Position numbers and translations under genes: made by a program. A stretch of 55,298 bases of DNA. Origin: CBDHFQ01 sp965262565 (GTDB lineage: Bacteria > Bacteroidota > Bacteroidia > J057). The stretch spans positions 1 through 55,298 of the forward strand of contig CBDHFQ010000006.1 in assembly GCA_965262565.1 (NCBI GenBank). The letters run 5' to 3'. Under the pieces are notes generated by a model, which saw only the letters and a list, made by a program, of their open reading frames with translations, was not told the DNA's origin and ran no database searches. Positions 44,366-52,520 of this stretch are shown here, piece after piece. Positions within the stretch are counted from its first letter, which is position 1. Every line of letters begins with the position of its first letter.

Positions 44366-44692
44366 ATGATGAGCGATAAAAGATATACGTTTAAGAAAAC
44401 ATTGCTTTTCTTTTTTTCATTAGGGCTGACTATGATAGGTTATGGTCAATCTACTATATACCTTGATAACACCTCTACTATTTTATGCAGTTCTGCAAAA
44501 ATTGAAGGAAATTTTGTGGAATATATAGCTATGGGGACAGCGAAATCTGATAAGAAAAAATTGAAACAAATACTCATGGTTCTTCATGAAAATGGAACTG
44601 CTTATATTATAGAAGATGGAGTTGCTAATCAGGTTCATTTTCACAATAACGATCACAGCATCATTTTTTTTAAAAAATGGTGCTGTACATAG
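44366..44692 (+). CDS. N-terminal piece of a secreted protein (frame breaks in T8 run at 44,664)
   Basis: The frame opens at 44345 only through a TTG; ATG at 44366 (MMSDKRY) is the likely start, 18 bp after the FHA gene stop. A signal peptide follows (KKTLLFFFSLGLTMIGYGQ). The mature part has a CSSAKIEGNFVEYIAMGTAK stretch. Coding sense in this frame is lost after SIIF, in eight T followed by six A (44664-44677). Deleting one T leads into the frame of the next entry (LKNGAVHRANDF). The intact gene would be 44366-45578, 403 residues. Confidence 0.6.
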   Translation: MMSDKRYTFKKTLLFFFSLGLTMIGYGQSTIYLDNTSTILCSSAKIEGNFVEYIAMGTAKSDKKKLKQILMVLHENGTAYIIEDGVANQVHFHNNDHSIIFFKKWCCT

Positions 44693-45578
44693 AGCTAATG
44701 ATTTCACCGTTTCCGATTATGATGTATTATTTACTGAATTTTTTACCCAAAAACAGAAATCGTTCAACAGAGAAGATTTAGGAGCAATATTAAATGAAAA
44801 CAAGATCCTTTTACCTTATACTACTCACGAAGTAGTTGCAAAACTACTTCTGAACGCAGGTCCTAAATTAGCTGTAAATCAACCTGAAGGATTGGCTCTT
44901 GGTCGAACAGATGAATCTCAGATATCAACTGTATCCGATCCATCCAGACAAACATCCACCTCAGGAACAATGAATAATGATGTTAGTGCTAATCCTGTGG
45001 TCTTTCCTTCTGATCAACCTACAGAGTTTAATATCGATACTTCTCAAATGAGGAAATTAGAAGGTCAGCTTGAAATTCCTGTTGATATGGATGCCTTTGA
45101 AAAAAGAGCTATCGATAAAGTAAAAAAATTCACAGATTACGTTGAGAAGGTTTTGGAAAGTGAAGATAGATATCAAAAAAATGTAATTATTAAGCAAGCC
45201 CGAATTTTATTTGTCGATGATACTTGTATTGTTCAAGTGTCAAATGTCAACTCCGACAAGAAAAAAGATTACACTGTCAGACAATATTTTGAACACATTA
45301 AAGACGTAGGTAAATATTACTCGCGAGTCGATGTTACGATGGGTGATGTATACTACGTTTCGAATCTAAGAAAATTAGATGATGGAAACTGGTATGGGAC
45401 TGTTTCTTTCATTCAAAAATTTTCGGGTTTCAAAGATGATTTATTGGTTTATCAGGATAGAACAACGAAAAATGTAACTGTTGTTCTCAAGATCTTTGAA
45501 CCTGAAATTAATGGAGATAGAGACGTTGTCTGGGATGTTTTATTATCAAATGTACTCGTAGAACATACAACTAGATGA
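44616..45578 (+). CDS. Main part of the secreted protein of the UBL operon
   Basis: 320 residues as an ORF, but the first 20 or so (from an ATG inside the other frame) are not real; coding sense starts near 44,672 with LKNGAVHRANDFTVSDYD. A Ser/Thr/Pro-rich linker lies near residues 100-145. The C-terminal domain (about 160-315) contains VKKFTDYVEKVL, TVRQYFEHIKDVGKYYSRVDV and NWYGTVSFIQKFSGFKDDL. The same layout recurs in the two following secreted proteins. Periplasmic by its signal peptide in the upstream piece. Family not recognised. Its stop overlaps the next ATG (ATGA at 45575-45578). Confidence 0.65.
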   Translation: MELLIRFIFTITITASFFLKNGAVHRANDFTVSDYDVLFTEFFTQKQKSFNREDLGAILNENKILLPYTTHEVVAKLLLNAGPKLAVNQPEGLALGRTDESQISTVSDPSRQTSTSGTMNNDVSANPVVFPSDQPTEFNIDTSQMRKLEGQLEIPVDMDAFEKRAIDKVKKFTDYVEKVLESEDRYQKNVIIKQARILFVDDTCIVQVSNVNSDKKKDYTVRQYFEHIKDVGKYYSRVDVTMGDVYYVSNLRKLDDGNWYGTVSFIQKFSGFKDDLLVYQDRTTKNVTVVLKIFEPEINGDRDVVWDVLLSNVLVEHTTR

Positions 45579-46045
45579 AAAAACTTAGTTATATTCTGTT
45601 ATTCATACCCTTTGTCTACATCTCAGCTTTTTCTCAAAACAACTGGGATAATCACGTATTTGCTCATCAGGTAAAGCAAATTGATGAATTTTTTGGAAGG
45701 TTCAACGGAGATACTTCTACCTTAATTTACGAGTATAGGTTGAAAAATTATCCAGATTTACCTATGGATAGAGAACAGCTTTTACTTAGCTTATTTGACC
45801 AGCGAAAGCCTGATTGGGATACTTTATTGGTAAGAGCATTTATGGATGATGTGATTCACGGCGGTAAATTTGTTAAGTTAAGCTTTTATGATGACGACTG
45901 GTATGCTAAATTGAAGTGTAGTATGAAATATAAGGGAATTCCTGAAAAGGTATCTCTTACACTTCAGGTAGAACATGAAGAAGATTATTCTTCCAAATGG
46001 GTAATAAGAGGAGTAGAGGCGAATTTTTCTGGAACTTCCTATTGA
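45575..46045 (+). CDS. Secreted protein of the UBL operon, N-terminal piece
   Basis: 156 residues with a signal peptide (MKKLSYILLFIPFVYISAF, cleaved near SQ). The mature part has HQVKQIDEFFGRFNGD and DDDWYAKLKCSMKYKGIPEKVSLTLQV, the same order of elements as the domain in the preceding protein. The end GVEANFSGTSY is frameshifted: removing one T of the T5 run at 46024-46028 gives GVEANFLELPIEDQSG and runs on into the next frame. The intact gene would be 45575-46388, 270 residues. Function unknown. Confidence 0.65.
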   Translation: MKKLSYILLFIPFVYISAFSQNNWDNHVFAHQVKQIDEFFGRFNGDTSTLIYEYRLKNYPDLPMDREQLLLSLFDQRKPDWDTLLVRAFMDDVIHGGKFVKLSFYDDDWYAKLKCSMKYKGIPEKVSLTLQVEHEEDYSSKWVIRGVEANFSGTSY

Positions 46046-46061
46046 AGATCAATCGGGATTA

Positions 46062-46388
46062 GTGCTTAATCCCTCAAGTGAAGGAACAGACTTTATCAAT
46101 TTAAGAAAGCTGTTTTCTGCAGATAAAAATAAAATCAGAGGTTTTCTGTATAGAAATTTTGAGGCAGGGAAGATGGCATTATTTATTCAGGAATTACTCG
46201 AAGGTCAAATCGATTACGAACAAATAGACCATATTACTTATCACTTTCTTCAGGTAGATGGATGGTGTTTCACTGTATCAAAATTTCTAAGAGACGATCC
46301 CAATTCAGGTTGGCTAATTAGCTCATTAAGAGCCATGAATGACAGGGAAAAACTTGATTACAGAGTTGAAGCACTAAACTTGGACTAA
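46062..46388 (+). CDS. C-terminal piece of the secreted protein starting at 45575
   Basis: 108 residues from a GTG that is not a real start; coding sense begins at about 46,027. It contains a helical and beta stretch with LFIQELLEGQIDYEQIDHITYHFLQVDGWCFTVSKFLR and ends in VEALNLD. No known domain. It is the tail of the previous entry after the T5 frameshift. Confidence 0.6.
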   Translation: MLNPSSEGTDFINLRKLFSADKNKIRGFLYRNFEAGKMALFIQELLEGQIDYEQIDHITYHFLQVDGWCFTVSKFLRDDPNSGWLISSLRAMNDREKLDYRVEALNLD

Positions 46389-46463
46389 TTACTATTTTAG
46401 CATCTATTTCGTTTCTTTTATTAGTTACTTATTTTTAAGAAGGTGCATCGACAAATGGCCATC

Positions 46464-47360
46464 ATGAGGTACAATAATTATTGGCTTATTATATTGGTAA
46501 GTATCTGCTTTTATCCTGTTTCGCTGTTGTCTCAGGATGTTGCAAGAGGTTTATCTAATATTAAGCTACAATCATATCAGGTACGGGCCAAATCTCATGT
46601 AGAAGATTTTGCAAAACTTCTTTCGAAGATCGCTTATGAAGAGGATGCCTCAATTATCGAGATTTATATTAATCAAAATATAAATGGCTCTACCAGAATT
46701 TTTACTGATAGTTCCGCATACATTGAATATGATTTAAATCCTGGTATTAGTAAAAGTGAGGAAAGTGAGAAAGGAGATGTAATCACTTATTTAAGAGATT
46801 TTCATATCAATTACTCACTGGATAATTTAGAAGAAGATGAAGAGGTGTTTTCAAATGTTATTTTCTCAAATATTAAAACCTCACAAGTCAAAAGAGATCG
46901 ATATAATGGAAGGTATTATGTGAGAGTAAGGTATACTTCTCGATTTAAAGGAACACATACGGATATTGACATGCCGTATACACCCATAGAAAGAGTTGCT
47001 CAGGTAGATTTTTTGGAGGGTAATAATTCTTCCCAAGCCTTTATCTCAAGTGTTATTTTTGCTAATCCTGCAGATACAACCACTTACTTATCAGCTGCTT
47101 CAGCTAGGGCTATAAATATTGAGTTTACTAAACAATTACAGGAGGCTCAATATTTACTAAGTATTCATGATTATCAGGGAGCGCTAAATGCCTATAGGAA
47201 CGCTAATGAAATGGCTAATTCCGATAGTATTAGCAGCAAAATAAATGACCTAGACAGATTAATAGATAAAATCACCTCACAATGGCAGTTTTATCAACTC
47301 AATTCTTTCAATCAATATATTCTAGAGAATCCAAGAGATTATGAAGTTATATCATCATAG
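46464..47360 (+). CDS. Secreted protein of the UBL operon, 3' end truncated
   Basis: The frame opens at a GTG (46443); ATG at 46464 (MRYNNYW) gives a proper signal peptide ending near LLSQ. The mature domain has VEDFAKLLSKIAYEE, VITYLRDFHINYS and RYYVRVRYTSRFKGTHTDIDM, the third copy of the domain seen in the two previous secreted proteins. A helical repeat region follows (EAQYLLSIHDYQGALNAYRNANEMA). The reading frame stops within 47345-47360 just where a convergent, also truncated, susD fragment begins, so the natural C-terminus is missing. Either a genomic rearrangement or an assembly join cuts it. Confidence 0.65.
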   Translation: MRYNNYWLIILVSICFYPVSLLSQDVARGLSNIKLQSYQVRAKSHVEDFAKLLSKIAYEEDASIIEIYINQNINGSTRIFTDSSAYIEYDLNPGISKSEESEKGDVITYLRDFHINYSLDNLEEDEEVFSNVIFSNIKTSQVKRDRYNGRYYVRVRYTSRFKGTHTDIDMPYTPIERVAQVDFLEGNNSSQAFISSVIFANPADTTTYLSAASARAINIEFTKQLQEAQYLLSIHDYQGALNAYRNANEMANSDSISSKINDLDRLIDKITSQWQFYQLNSFNQYILENPRDYEVISS

Positions 47361-47521
47361 CCATTTGGCATACCAACCTGTTCTTCAGGAGCAGTTAGAT
47401 AAGGACCACCCCAAAGGCCTCTAGTCGCATAAATTGTAAGTCTTGGATCATTACGTTCTTGTAGCCAATCAACCAGGGTCTTAGAGATCATATTCTGAGC
47501 TCCCCAATCATCAGGGATCAA
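47339..47521 (-). pseudogene. susD: susD-like fragment, distal piece
   Basis: 60 codons (ALIPDDWGAQNMISKTLVDWLQ, RDPRLTIYATRGLWGG-like, PEEQVGMPNGYDD) that match the middle of a SusD-like_2 lipoprotein. The frame ends abruptly at about 47,340 inside that domain, so the last 150 or so residues of a normal SusD are absent. It belongs to the gene starting at 48346, separated by frame changes near 47,540-47,580 and 47,680. Confidence 0.65.
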
Positions 47522-47677
47522 TGCTCTTGAGATCTCCGTTCTGGTTGAACCATTGGCTAGGTCCCGAATTCATCTGCAAATAAGCCATATCGTCATTACT
47601 GGTCATTACGCCACCATTGAGGGCTTTTTGCACATACTCCTGAGCAGTTGCAGGATCTACATTAGAAATACGCATAG

Positions 47678-48346
47678 CTAAAACGAAGCATCAGAGGAAT
47701 TGGCAAGTTTCTTCCACTTGGCAAAGTCTCCTCCATACATAACATCTGCATTTCCCACCTGGTCAGGGCCAGTGCCAATCGTATTGGCAGCTGTCTCTAA
47801 CTTAGCCAACATATCTTTGTAGATAGATTCCTGAGAGTCATACTTGGGAAAGAAAATCCCTTCCACTCCTTTGTTTGCTTCAGAATAAGGAACATTTCCA
47901 TACAAATCAGTCATGATATGCATAGGCAGAATATATAATACCTGTGCCATCTGATTTAGATTGGTCCAACTTGGATTGGTCCCTTCAGGTCCTGTCTGAC
48001 GAATTACTTCTGCAAGCGTTTTCAAAGATCCATCATATACAATATCCTGATATCCATTAAAGCTGTCCAGGTGATAAAAGTACTTATCTCCTGCCCCTCT
48101 CTCTCCTCCTATACACAAGCATGACATTTGCTGAATTAATCCAGCAGCCAGGTTCAAATTTACCCTTCCATTAATGAAGCGGTTTTCAGCTGCCTGGACC
48201 AGACCGGTAGTAAACATGAATCTCCAGTCTAATTCATTTGCAGCAGTTGGGTTGATATTCAATTCTATGAGCTCGTCTGTATCACAACTTGATAGTGGTA
48301 ACAAGCAGACAAATCCAAGAATTAAGAATTTATTCAAAATTTTCAT
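47678..48346 (-). pseudogene. susD: SusD/RagB-like outer-membrane lipoprotein, N-terminal piece
   Basis: 222 residues. A lipoprotein signal ends in LPLSSCDTDE. SusD-like_2 features are LNINPTAANELDWRFMFTTG, ILPMHIMTDLYGNVPYSEA and YGGDFAKWKKLANS. The frame then fails: the expected continuation (LAMRISNVDPATAQEYVQKAL and NGGVMTSNDDMAYLQM) is present in another frame between about 47,570 and 47,675. The frame changes again before the piece at 47339-47521. It starts 13 bp after the susC stop on the same strand and would bind glycans for the SusC channel at the cell surface. At least two frameshifts make it non-functional as written. Confidence 0.75.
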
Positions 48347-48359
48347 GATAAAGTTTCGA

Positions 48360-51300
48360 TTAGAATACTATTCTTAAATTAAATCCATAAGAACGAGTGG
48401 TAGGGAGAGAGAAATAATCAAATCCCTGTGCATTGGTGTTATTATAAGTTGATTCTGGATCAACATTTTCAAGATTACTAAACAGTATCCCGAGGTTTCT
48501 TCCAACGAAAGAAAGTCTTACAGAATTCATTGGCAAATTGGCCATGATACTACTTGGGAGACTATATCCAACGCTTATTTGTCTTAGCTTGATAAAAGCA
48601 GCATCATACATATAGCGATCAGACAGTTGAGAATAGGCGGTCCAGAATCCCTGGACTTCATCCGCCTCCAAAGTCTTGGTCATAGATTCCCCATCTGGTG
48701 TAACACCAGTTACAGTAATATTTTCTCTGCCTTGGGCAACGATCCCCATATCTTCGAAATTACCCACAGTCATTTTATGGTTTCCATAAGAAGTCAAGCG
48801 GACATTCGTACCAGAATATAGATCACCACCAGCTTTGAAATCAATTAGGAAATCGGCATAAAAGCCTTTCCATCTAATGGTATTATTCAAGCCACCGATA
48901 AATCTGTGGACACCATTACCCAGGATAGACAAGTCAGAAGACTGAACTGGCTGACCATTATCAGGATTGAATACAGGCTGGCCATTCACCATTTCCTGAG
49001 TAAATCCTTTGATCGTACCAAAACGTTCTCCTACGATATTGTGTACATAAGCCCAACGAGTTCTTGAAGTATTCGTACCACCTGAGAATCGGATATCATC
49101 CAGACCATCACCTAATCTCACTACTTCATTATCGTTGAATGCCATATTAAAGCTCACATCCCATGAGAAATTATTTCTCTGGATAGGTGTACCAGTTAAC
49201 AATAATTCTACACCCTGATTTTTCATTTCACCAATATTAACTACAGTAGATACGAATCCTGAAGATTGAGAAATCGTAGCAGAAATAATATCGTCAGTAG
49301 TTTTCTGGCTATAGTAAGTCAGGTCAAGTCCTAATCGGTTATTGAAGAACCTCAATTCCGTTCCGATTTCAAACTCTGTAGAAGTCAATGGTACCAGATC
49401 TGCATTTGGGAGAGAAGATTGTTGGATGGATGCATTAGGTTGTCCATTATGTCCTTGTCCAAGTCCATAGGTAAGCAATAATTGGTATGGATTAGTATCT
49501 CCACCAACTTGTGCCCATGATGCTCTCAGTTTACCAAAGGTCAGTAATCCTGTTTGATCAAGTCCCAGGAGCTCACTGAATACTAAACTACCACCGATCG
49601 AAGGATAGGTAATCTCATTTGACTCAGGAGACAGGGTAGAGAAATAATCAGTCCTGGCAGTACCTGTAATATACAGGTAATCTTTATACCCTATGGTTGC
49701 AGATCCAAACACTGAGTTGATCCCTCTTTCACTTATTCCATAACCAATATTTTGGTTAGCCAGGTTAGACACCTGATGGAAGAATGGAATATTGAAGTTA
49801 TTACCTGTCAAAGCCAGGGTTTCATTTGATTGCTTCATATTATTATACCCACCAAAGGCGTCAATAGAGATATCTCCGAAAGTCTCATTAAAGCCTACGA
49901 TCCCTTCGAGGTTTATTTCTCTCACACGACGCTCTCTTTCCTGCATACTACCTCTACGCTGGTAACCTGTACCAAATGGCGTGAAGTCAGTTTCTCTTCT
50001 GGTATAGTAGTCCATGCTGAAACGTCCCTGTACATACAGGAAGTCAGTAACATCAATTCTTGCAACATTTGAAGTGATCACACGGTCTCTGGTATCATCA
50101 TTGTTAAATTGATGTGCAGCCCACCAAGGGTTAGCATTCCAAAGGTTAGCAGAGATCTGATATTCTTCTCCTGTAGATTTATTATCAATGGTGGTTACCC
50201 CTTCTGGAACAGCACCCAGTTTATTAGGATCTCCTTTGAGGTCATTAATATTGTAGTTTGCAGGAAGCGCATAAATGGCATTCGCAGCATTACCAGGAGA
50301 ATCCGCTACTCTAGGGCGGTTATTAGCCTGTTCGTTAGAATAAAGTACCTTTGAAGTCAAGGTGATCTTATCTCCAAATTTTCCTCTATAGGTAGTACTT
50401 ATGTTTCTTCTGTCATATCCAGAGTTTGGCACAATCCCTTTATTATCCAGAACAGAAGCATTGACCCTGATATTATGGTCTTCATTCCCTCCAGAGAAAC
50501 CTAAAGTATTGGTCCAGGTAGTACCTACCTCAAAAAAGCGGTCAAAGTTTTCCTGGAATTGATAAGTATATGGACGACTTACACCGTCAAACTGCGGTAC
50601 CAGACTACCATCTAGTCTTGCTCCCCAGTTGCTACCACTACCAATATTCCAGGCTTCATCAAAATCAATAGGTGCTAACCCATTTCTTCCATGTCCATAT
50701 TCTGTTTGTAGATCGAATAGGTCAATGGGATCTTCGAATACAAAGTTAGAATTGAACTCAATACCAATTCCTTTTCCAGCTTTACCGCTCTTAGTAGTAA
50801 TCAAAATTACACCATTAGAGGCACGAGAACCGTAAAGGGCAGCAGCGTTTGCTCCTTTCAATACAGAGATTGTCTCAATGTCATCAGGGTTGATACTGGA
50901 GATTCCATCTCCTTCATCAGCTCCACCCCATAGTCCAGCCTGTCCAAAAGACGAGTTATCAATGGGTACCCCATCGACTACGTATAATGGTTGGTTGTTG
51001 CCTGTGAGTGATACTGTACCCCGGATGACTACACGGCTGGCGCCTGCAGGTCCAGAAGTCATGTTTGAAGCATTTACTCCAGCGACTCTACCTACAAGGG
51101 CATTGGCTACATTCAATTCTCTAGCCTCAGTAAAATTGTCTCCATCTACCTCTGTGATAGAATACTGAAGGGCCTTCTTTTCTTTTTCCACTCCAAAAGC
51201 GGTTACGACCACTTCATCAAGTTGTACAGCATCGAGCTGAAGAGTAATGTCGATAGTAGTCCGACTACCAACTTCTACCTCTTGTGCAAGATAGCCAACA

Positions 51301-51524
51301 TAAGAAAAGGCAAGTTTCCCTCCATCGGGAACAGTAAGGGAATATTTCCCTTCAAAGTCAGTGATCACACCTCGTGTGGATCCTACGACTATTACGTTAA
51401 CACCAGCGAGGGCCGAACCATCGTCCGAACTGGTGACCTTACCCGTAACTGTCTGTTGGGCCCATACCTGGGAGAATCCAACAGTGATCAGCATGGTAAG
51501 CAGTAGTAGTACACGCTTGTTCAT
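48360..51524 (-). CDS. susC: SusC/RagA-type TonB-linked outer membrane protein
   Basis: 1054 residues, full length. Signal peptide (1-22, ending VWAQ). A carboxypeptidase-like regulatory domain (about 24-105) has GTVTG-type TVTGKVTSSDDGSALAGVNV. The plug domain (about 110-230) has LDEVVVTAFG, the SusC signature VVIRGTVSL and GVILITTKSG. A C-terminal 22-stranded barrel follows with a final aromatic NLRIVF. It imports oligosaccharides or peptides through the outer membrane with energy from TonB. SusD lies 13 bp downstream. A hairpin with a T-run stands 47-85 bp upstream. Genes for fasciclin and FG-GAP proteins precede it on the same strand. Confidence 0.96.
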   Translation of the reverse strand: MNKRVLLLLTMLITVGFSQVWAQQTVTGKVTSSDDGSALAGVNVIVVGSTRGVITDFEGKYSLTVPDGGKLAFSYVGYLAQEVEVGSRTTIDITLQLDAVQLDEVVVTAFGVEKEKKALQYSITEVDGDNFTEARELNVANALVGRVAGVNASNMTSGPAGASRVVIRGTVSLTGNNQPLYVVDGVPIDNSSFGQAGLWGGADEGDGISSINPDDIETISVLKGANAAALYGSRASNGVILITTKSGKAGKGIGIEFNSNFVFEDPIDLFDLQTEYGHGRNGLAPIDFDEAWNIGSGSNWGARLDGSLVPQFDGVSRPYTYQFQENFDRFFEVGTTWTNTLGFSGGNEDHNIRVNASVLDNKGIVPNSGYDRRNISTTYRGKFGDKITLTSKVLYSNEQANNRPRVADSPGNAANAIYALPANYNINDLKGDPNKLGAVPEGVTTIDNKSTGEEYQISANLWNANPWWAAHQFNNDDTRDRVITSNVARIDVTDFLYVQGRFSMDYYTRRETDFTPFGTGYQRRGSMQERERRVREINLEGIVGFNETFGDISIDAFGGYNNMKQSNETLALTGNNFNIPFFHQVSNLANQNIGYGISERGINSVFGSATIGYKDYLYITGTARTDYFSTLSPESNEITYPSIGGSLVFSELLGLDQTGLLTFGKLRASWAQVGGDTNPYQLLLTYGLGQGHNGQPNASIQQSSLPNADLVPLTSTEFEIGTELRFFNNRLGLDLTYYSQKTTDDIISATISQSSGFVSTVVNIGEMKNQGVELLLTGTPIQRNNFSWDVSFNMAFNDNEVVRLGDGLDDIRFSGGTNTSRTRWAYVHNIVGERFGTIKGFTQEMVNGQPVFNPDNGQPVQSSDLSILGNGVHRFIGGLNNTIRWKGFYADFLIDFKAGGDLYSGTNVRLTSYGNHKMTVGNFEDMGIVAQGRENITVTGVTPDGESMTKTLEADEVQGFWTAYSQLSDRYMYDAAFIKLRQISVGYSLPSSIMANLPMNSVRLSFVGRNLGILFSNLENVDPESTYNNTNAQGFDYFSLPTTRSYGFNLRIVF

Positions 51525-51570
51525 AGTTGATTGATCAATAGGGTTAAAAAAATTAGTTGAATGATCCTAT

Positions 51571-51609
51571 AAAAAAAGAACCATACCGGTAATTGATACC
51601 AGTATGGTT
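51571..51609 (-). terminator. Terminator-like hairpin before susC
   Basis: On the minus strand an extended stem (AACCATAC with GTATGGTT, one mismatch, then four more pairs GGTA/TACC) spans 51579-51609. It is followed by one base and seven T (complement of 51571-51577). It ends transcripts from the upstream fasciclin gene, or acts as an attenuator in the susC leader, because only 46 bp remain before the susC start. Confidence 0.7.
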
Positions 51610-51822
51610 TTGTATATAATATCTTGATACAATAAAGCTTCCTAGACCTAAAGTCATGAGTAGTAGTAGTTGAACAATTATGAGCTTAATCTCAGCAAAA
51701 ATCCCCATTTCCCAGGGGGTAGAATTTCCCATCCAAGGGGGAAAAATGATCCCCCGCAATCGATTTCGCTATCAATGAAATTACTACTTTTTTTTGAATA
51801 CAAAAAGCATTACACGGCTTTT
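51610..51822. other. Leader region between fasciclin and susC genes with G/C palindromes
   Basis: No convincing gene. On the plus strand CCCC (51703-51706) faces GGGG (51715-51718), and GGGGGA (51737-51742) faces TCCCCC (51750-51755), both inverted repeats with short spacers inside A/T-rich DNA. A repeated TTTCCCA element stands between and within them. They may be operators or RNA leader structure for susC. Confidence 0.4.
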
Positions 51823-52410
51823 TCAAGGGATAAGAACCTTATCAATGGTATGGATAAATCCATTTGCACAGCGATCATCTACGGTAATGAAAGTAGCACT
51901 TTTATTGATGATCATACAACCATTATTCTCCTTGTTAAATTCAATAAGAAATCCATTGAAATTTGGATAGATGAAAGCTTCAGAATGAATAGCCTGATAG
52001 GTAAAAGACCTTTCCAGCACATGGTTCCGTAAAAACTCCGCCAGACTTTCTCCTTCCAGTTCCCATCCGGGATTCTCTTCTAAGAACGCTTCCCAGGCCC
52101 GATTGGTTGGCAGCAGCAATGTTACTCCATTATTAGATGGTAGGGTAAACAATCCGAAAGTATAGGTATCCGTTGCCTCGATCGTGGCTAATACTTCAGC
52201 AAACTTACTTCCGGCTTCTGTTTTCAAAGCAGCTTCTATGATATTCAAGGATTGATGCTCTTCCTCTGCTTGCAATACACAGGCTAGTTCCTGAGAAGTC
52301 AGGGAAGGTGCAGGAGAAGGACCAAAATTTACAGGACGAAGTCCGCCATATTTATCTTCACACCCGAGGAAAAGGATGGAAATTGACAGAATAAAAAGAA
52401 ATGATCTCAT
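51823..52410 (-). CDS. Fasciclin-domain lipoprotein
   Basis: 195 residues. A lipoprotein signal ends in LFLGCEDKY (Cys17). A fasciclin (FAS1/beta-Ig-h3) domain spans about 60-195: the FTLPSNNGVTLLLPTNRAWEAF stretch matches the FAS1 H1 box (TLLAPTNxAF), and GFIHTIDKVLIP matches the H2 end (NGVIHVIDxVLLP). FAS1 domains mediate adhesion or glycan binding. Surface lipoprotein in a SusCD locus, probably an accessory binding protein. 111 bp from the FG-GAP gene upstream. Confidence 0.85.
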   Translation of the reverse strand: MRSFLFILSISILFLGCEDKYGGLRPVNFGPSPAPSLTSQELACVLQAEEEHQSLNIIEAALKTEAGSKFAEVLATIEATDTYTFGLFTLPSNNGVTLLLPTNRAWEAFLEENPGWELEGESLAEFLRNHVLERSFTYQAIHSEAFIYPNFNGFLIEFNKENNGCMIINKSATFITVDDRCANGFIHTIDKVLIP

Positions 52411-52520
52411 TTCAGGTGAACGTTAATATGAAAAATTGAAAATAGCGTATGGTATATATAAAATTAATCTTTTCAATCTTTATTATTCCATGTTAACCTA
52501 GCCCTTTTCGATTCAAAGCT

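Noticed and set aside
44616..44671. A second signal peptide (MELLIRFIFTITITASFFL) for the protein at 44616
   Set aside because: The upstream frame carries the real signal peptide and coding sense through this stretch; this hydrophobic run is the same DNA read in another frame.
44664..44677. Programmed ribosomal frameshift at T8A6
   Set aside because: The shift needed is +1 (or -2), not the usual -1. No stimulatory structure is evident, and two more genes nearby have similar homopolymer breaks, so sequence error or decay is simpler. Transcriptional slippage remains possible.
51553..51759. A 68-aa membrane peptide gene on the minus strand upstream of susC
   Set aside because: Its frame runs through the terminator-like hairpin and the G/C palindromes. 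It has no conserved domain, and the DNA there looks regulatory.
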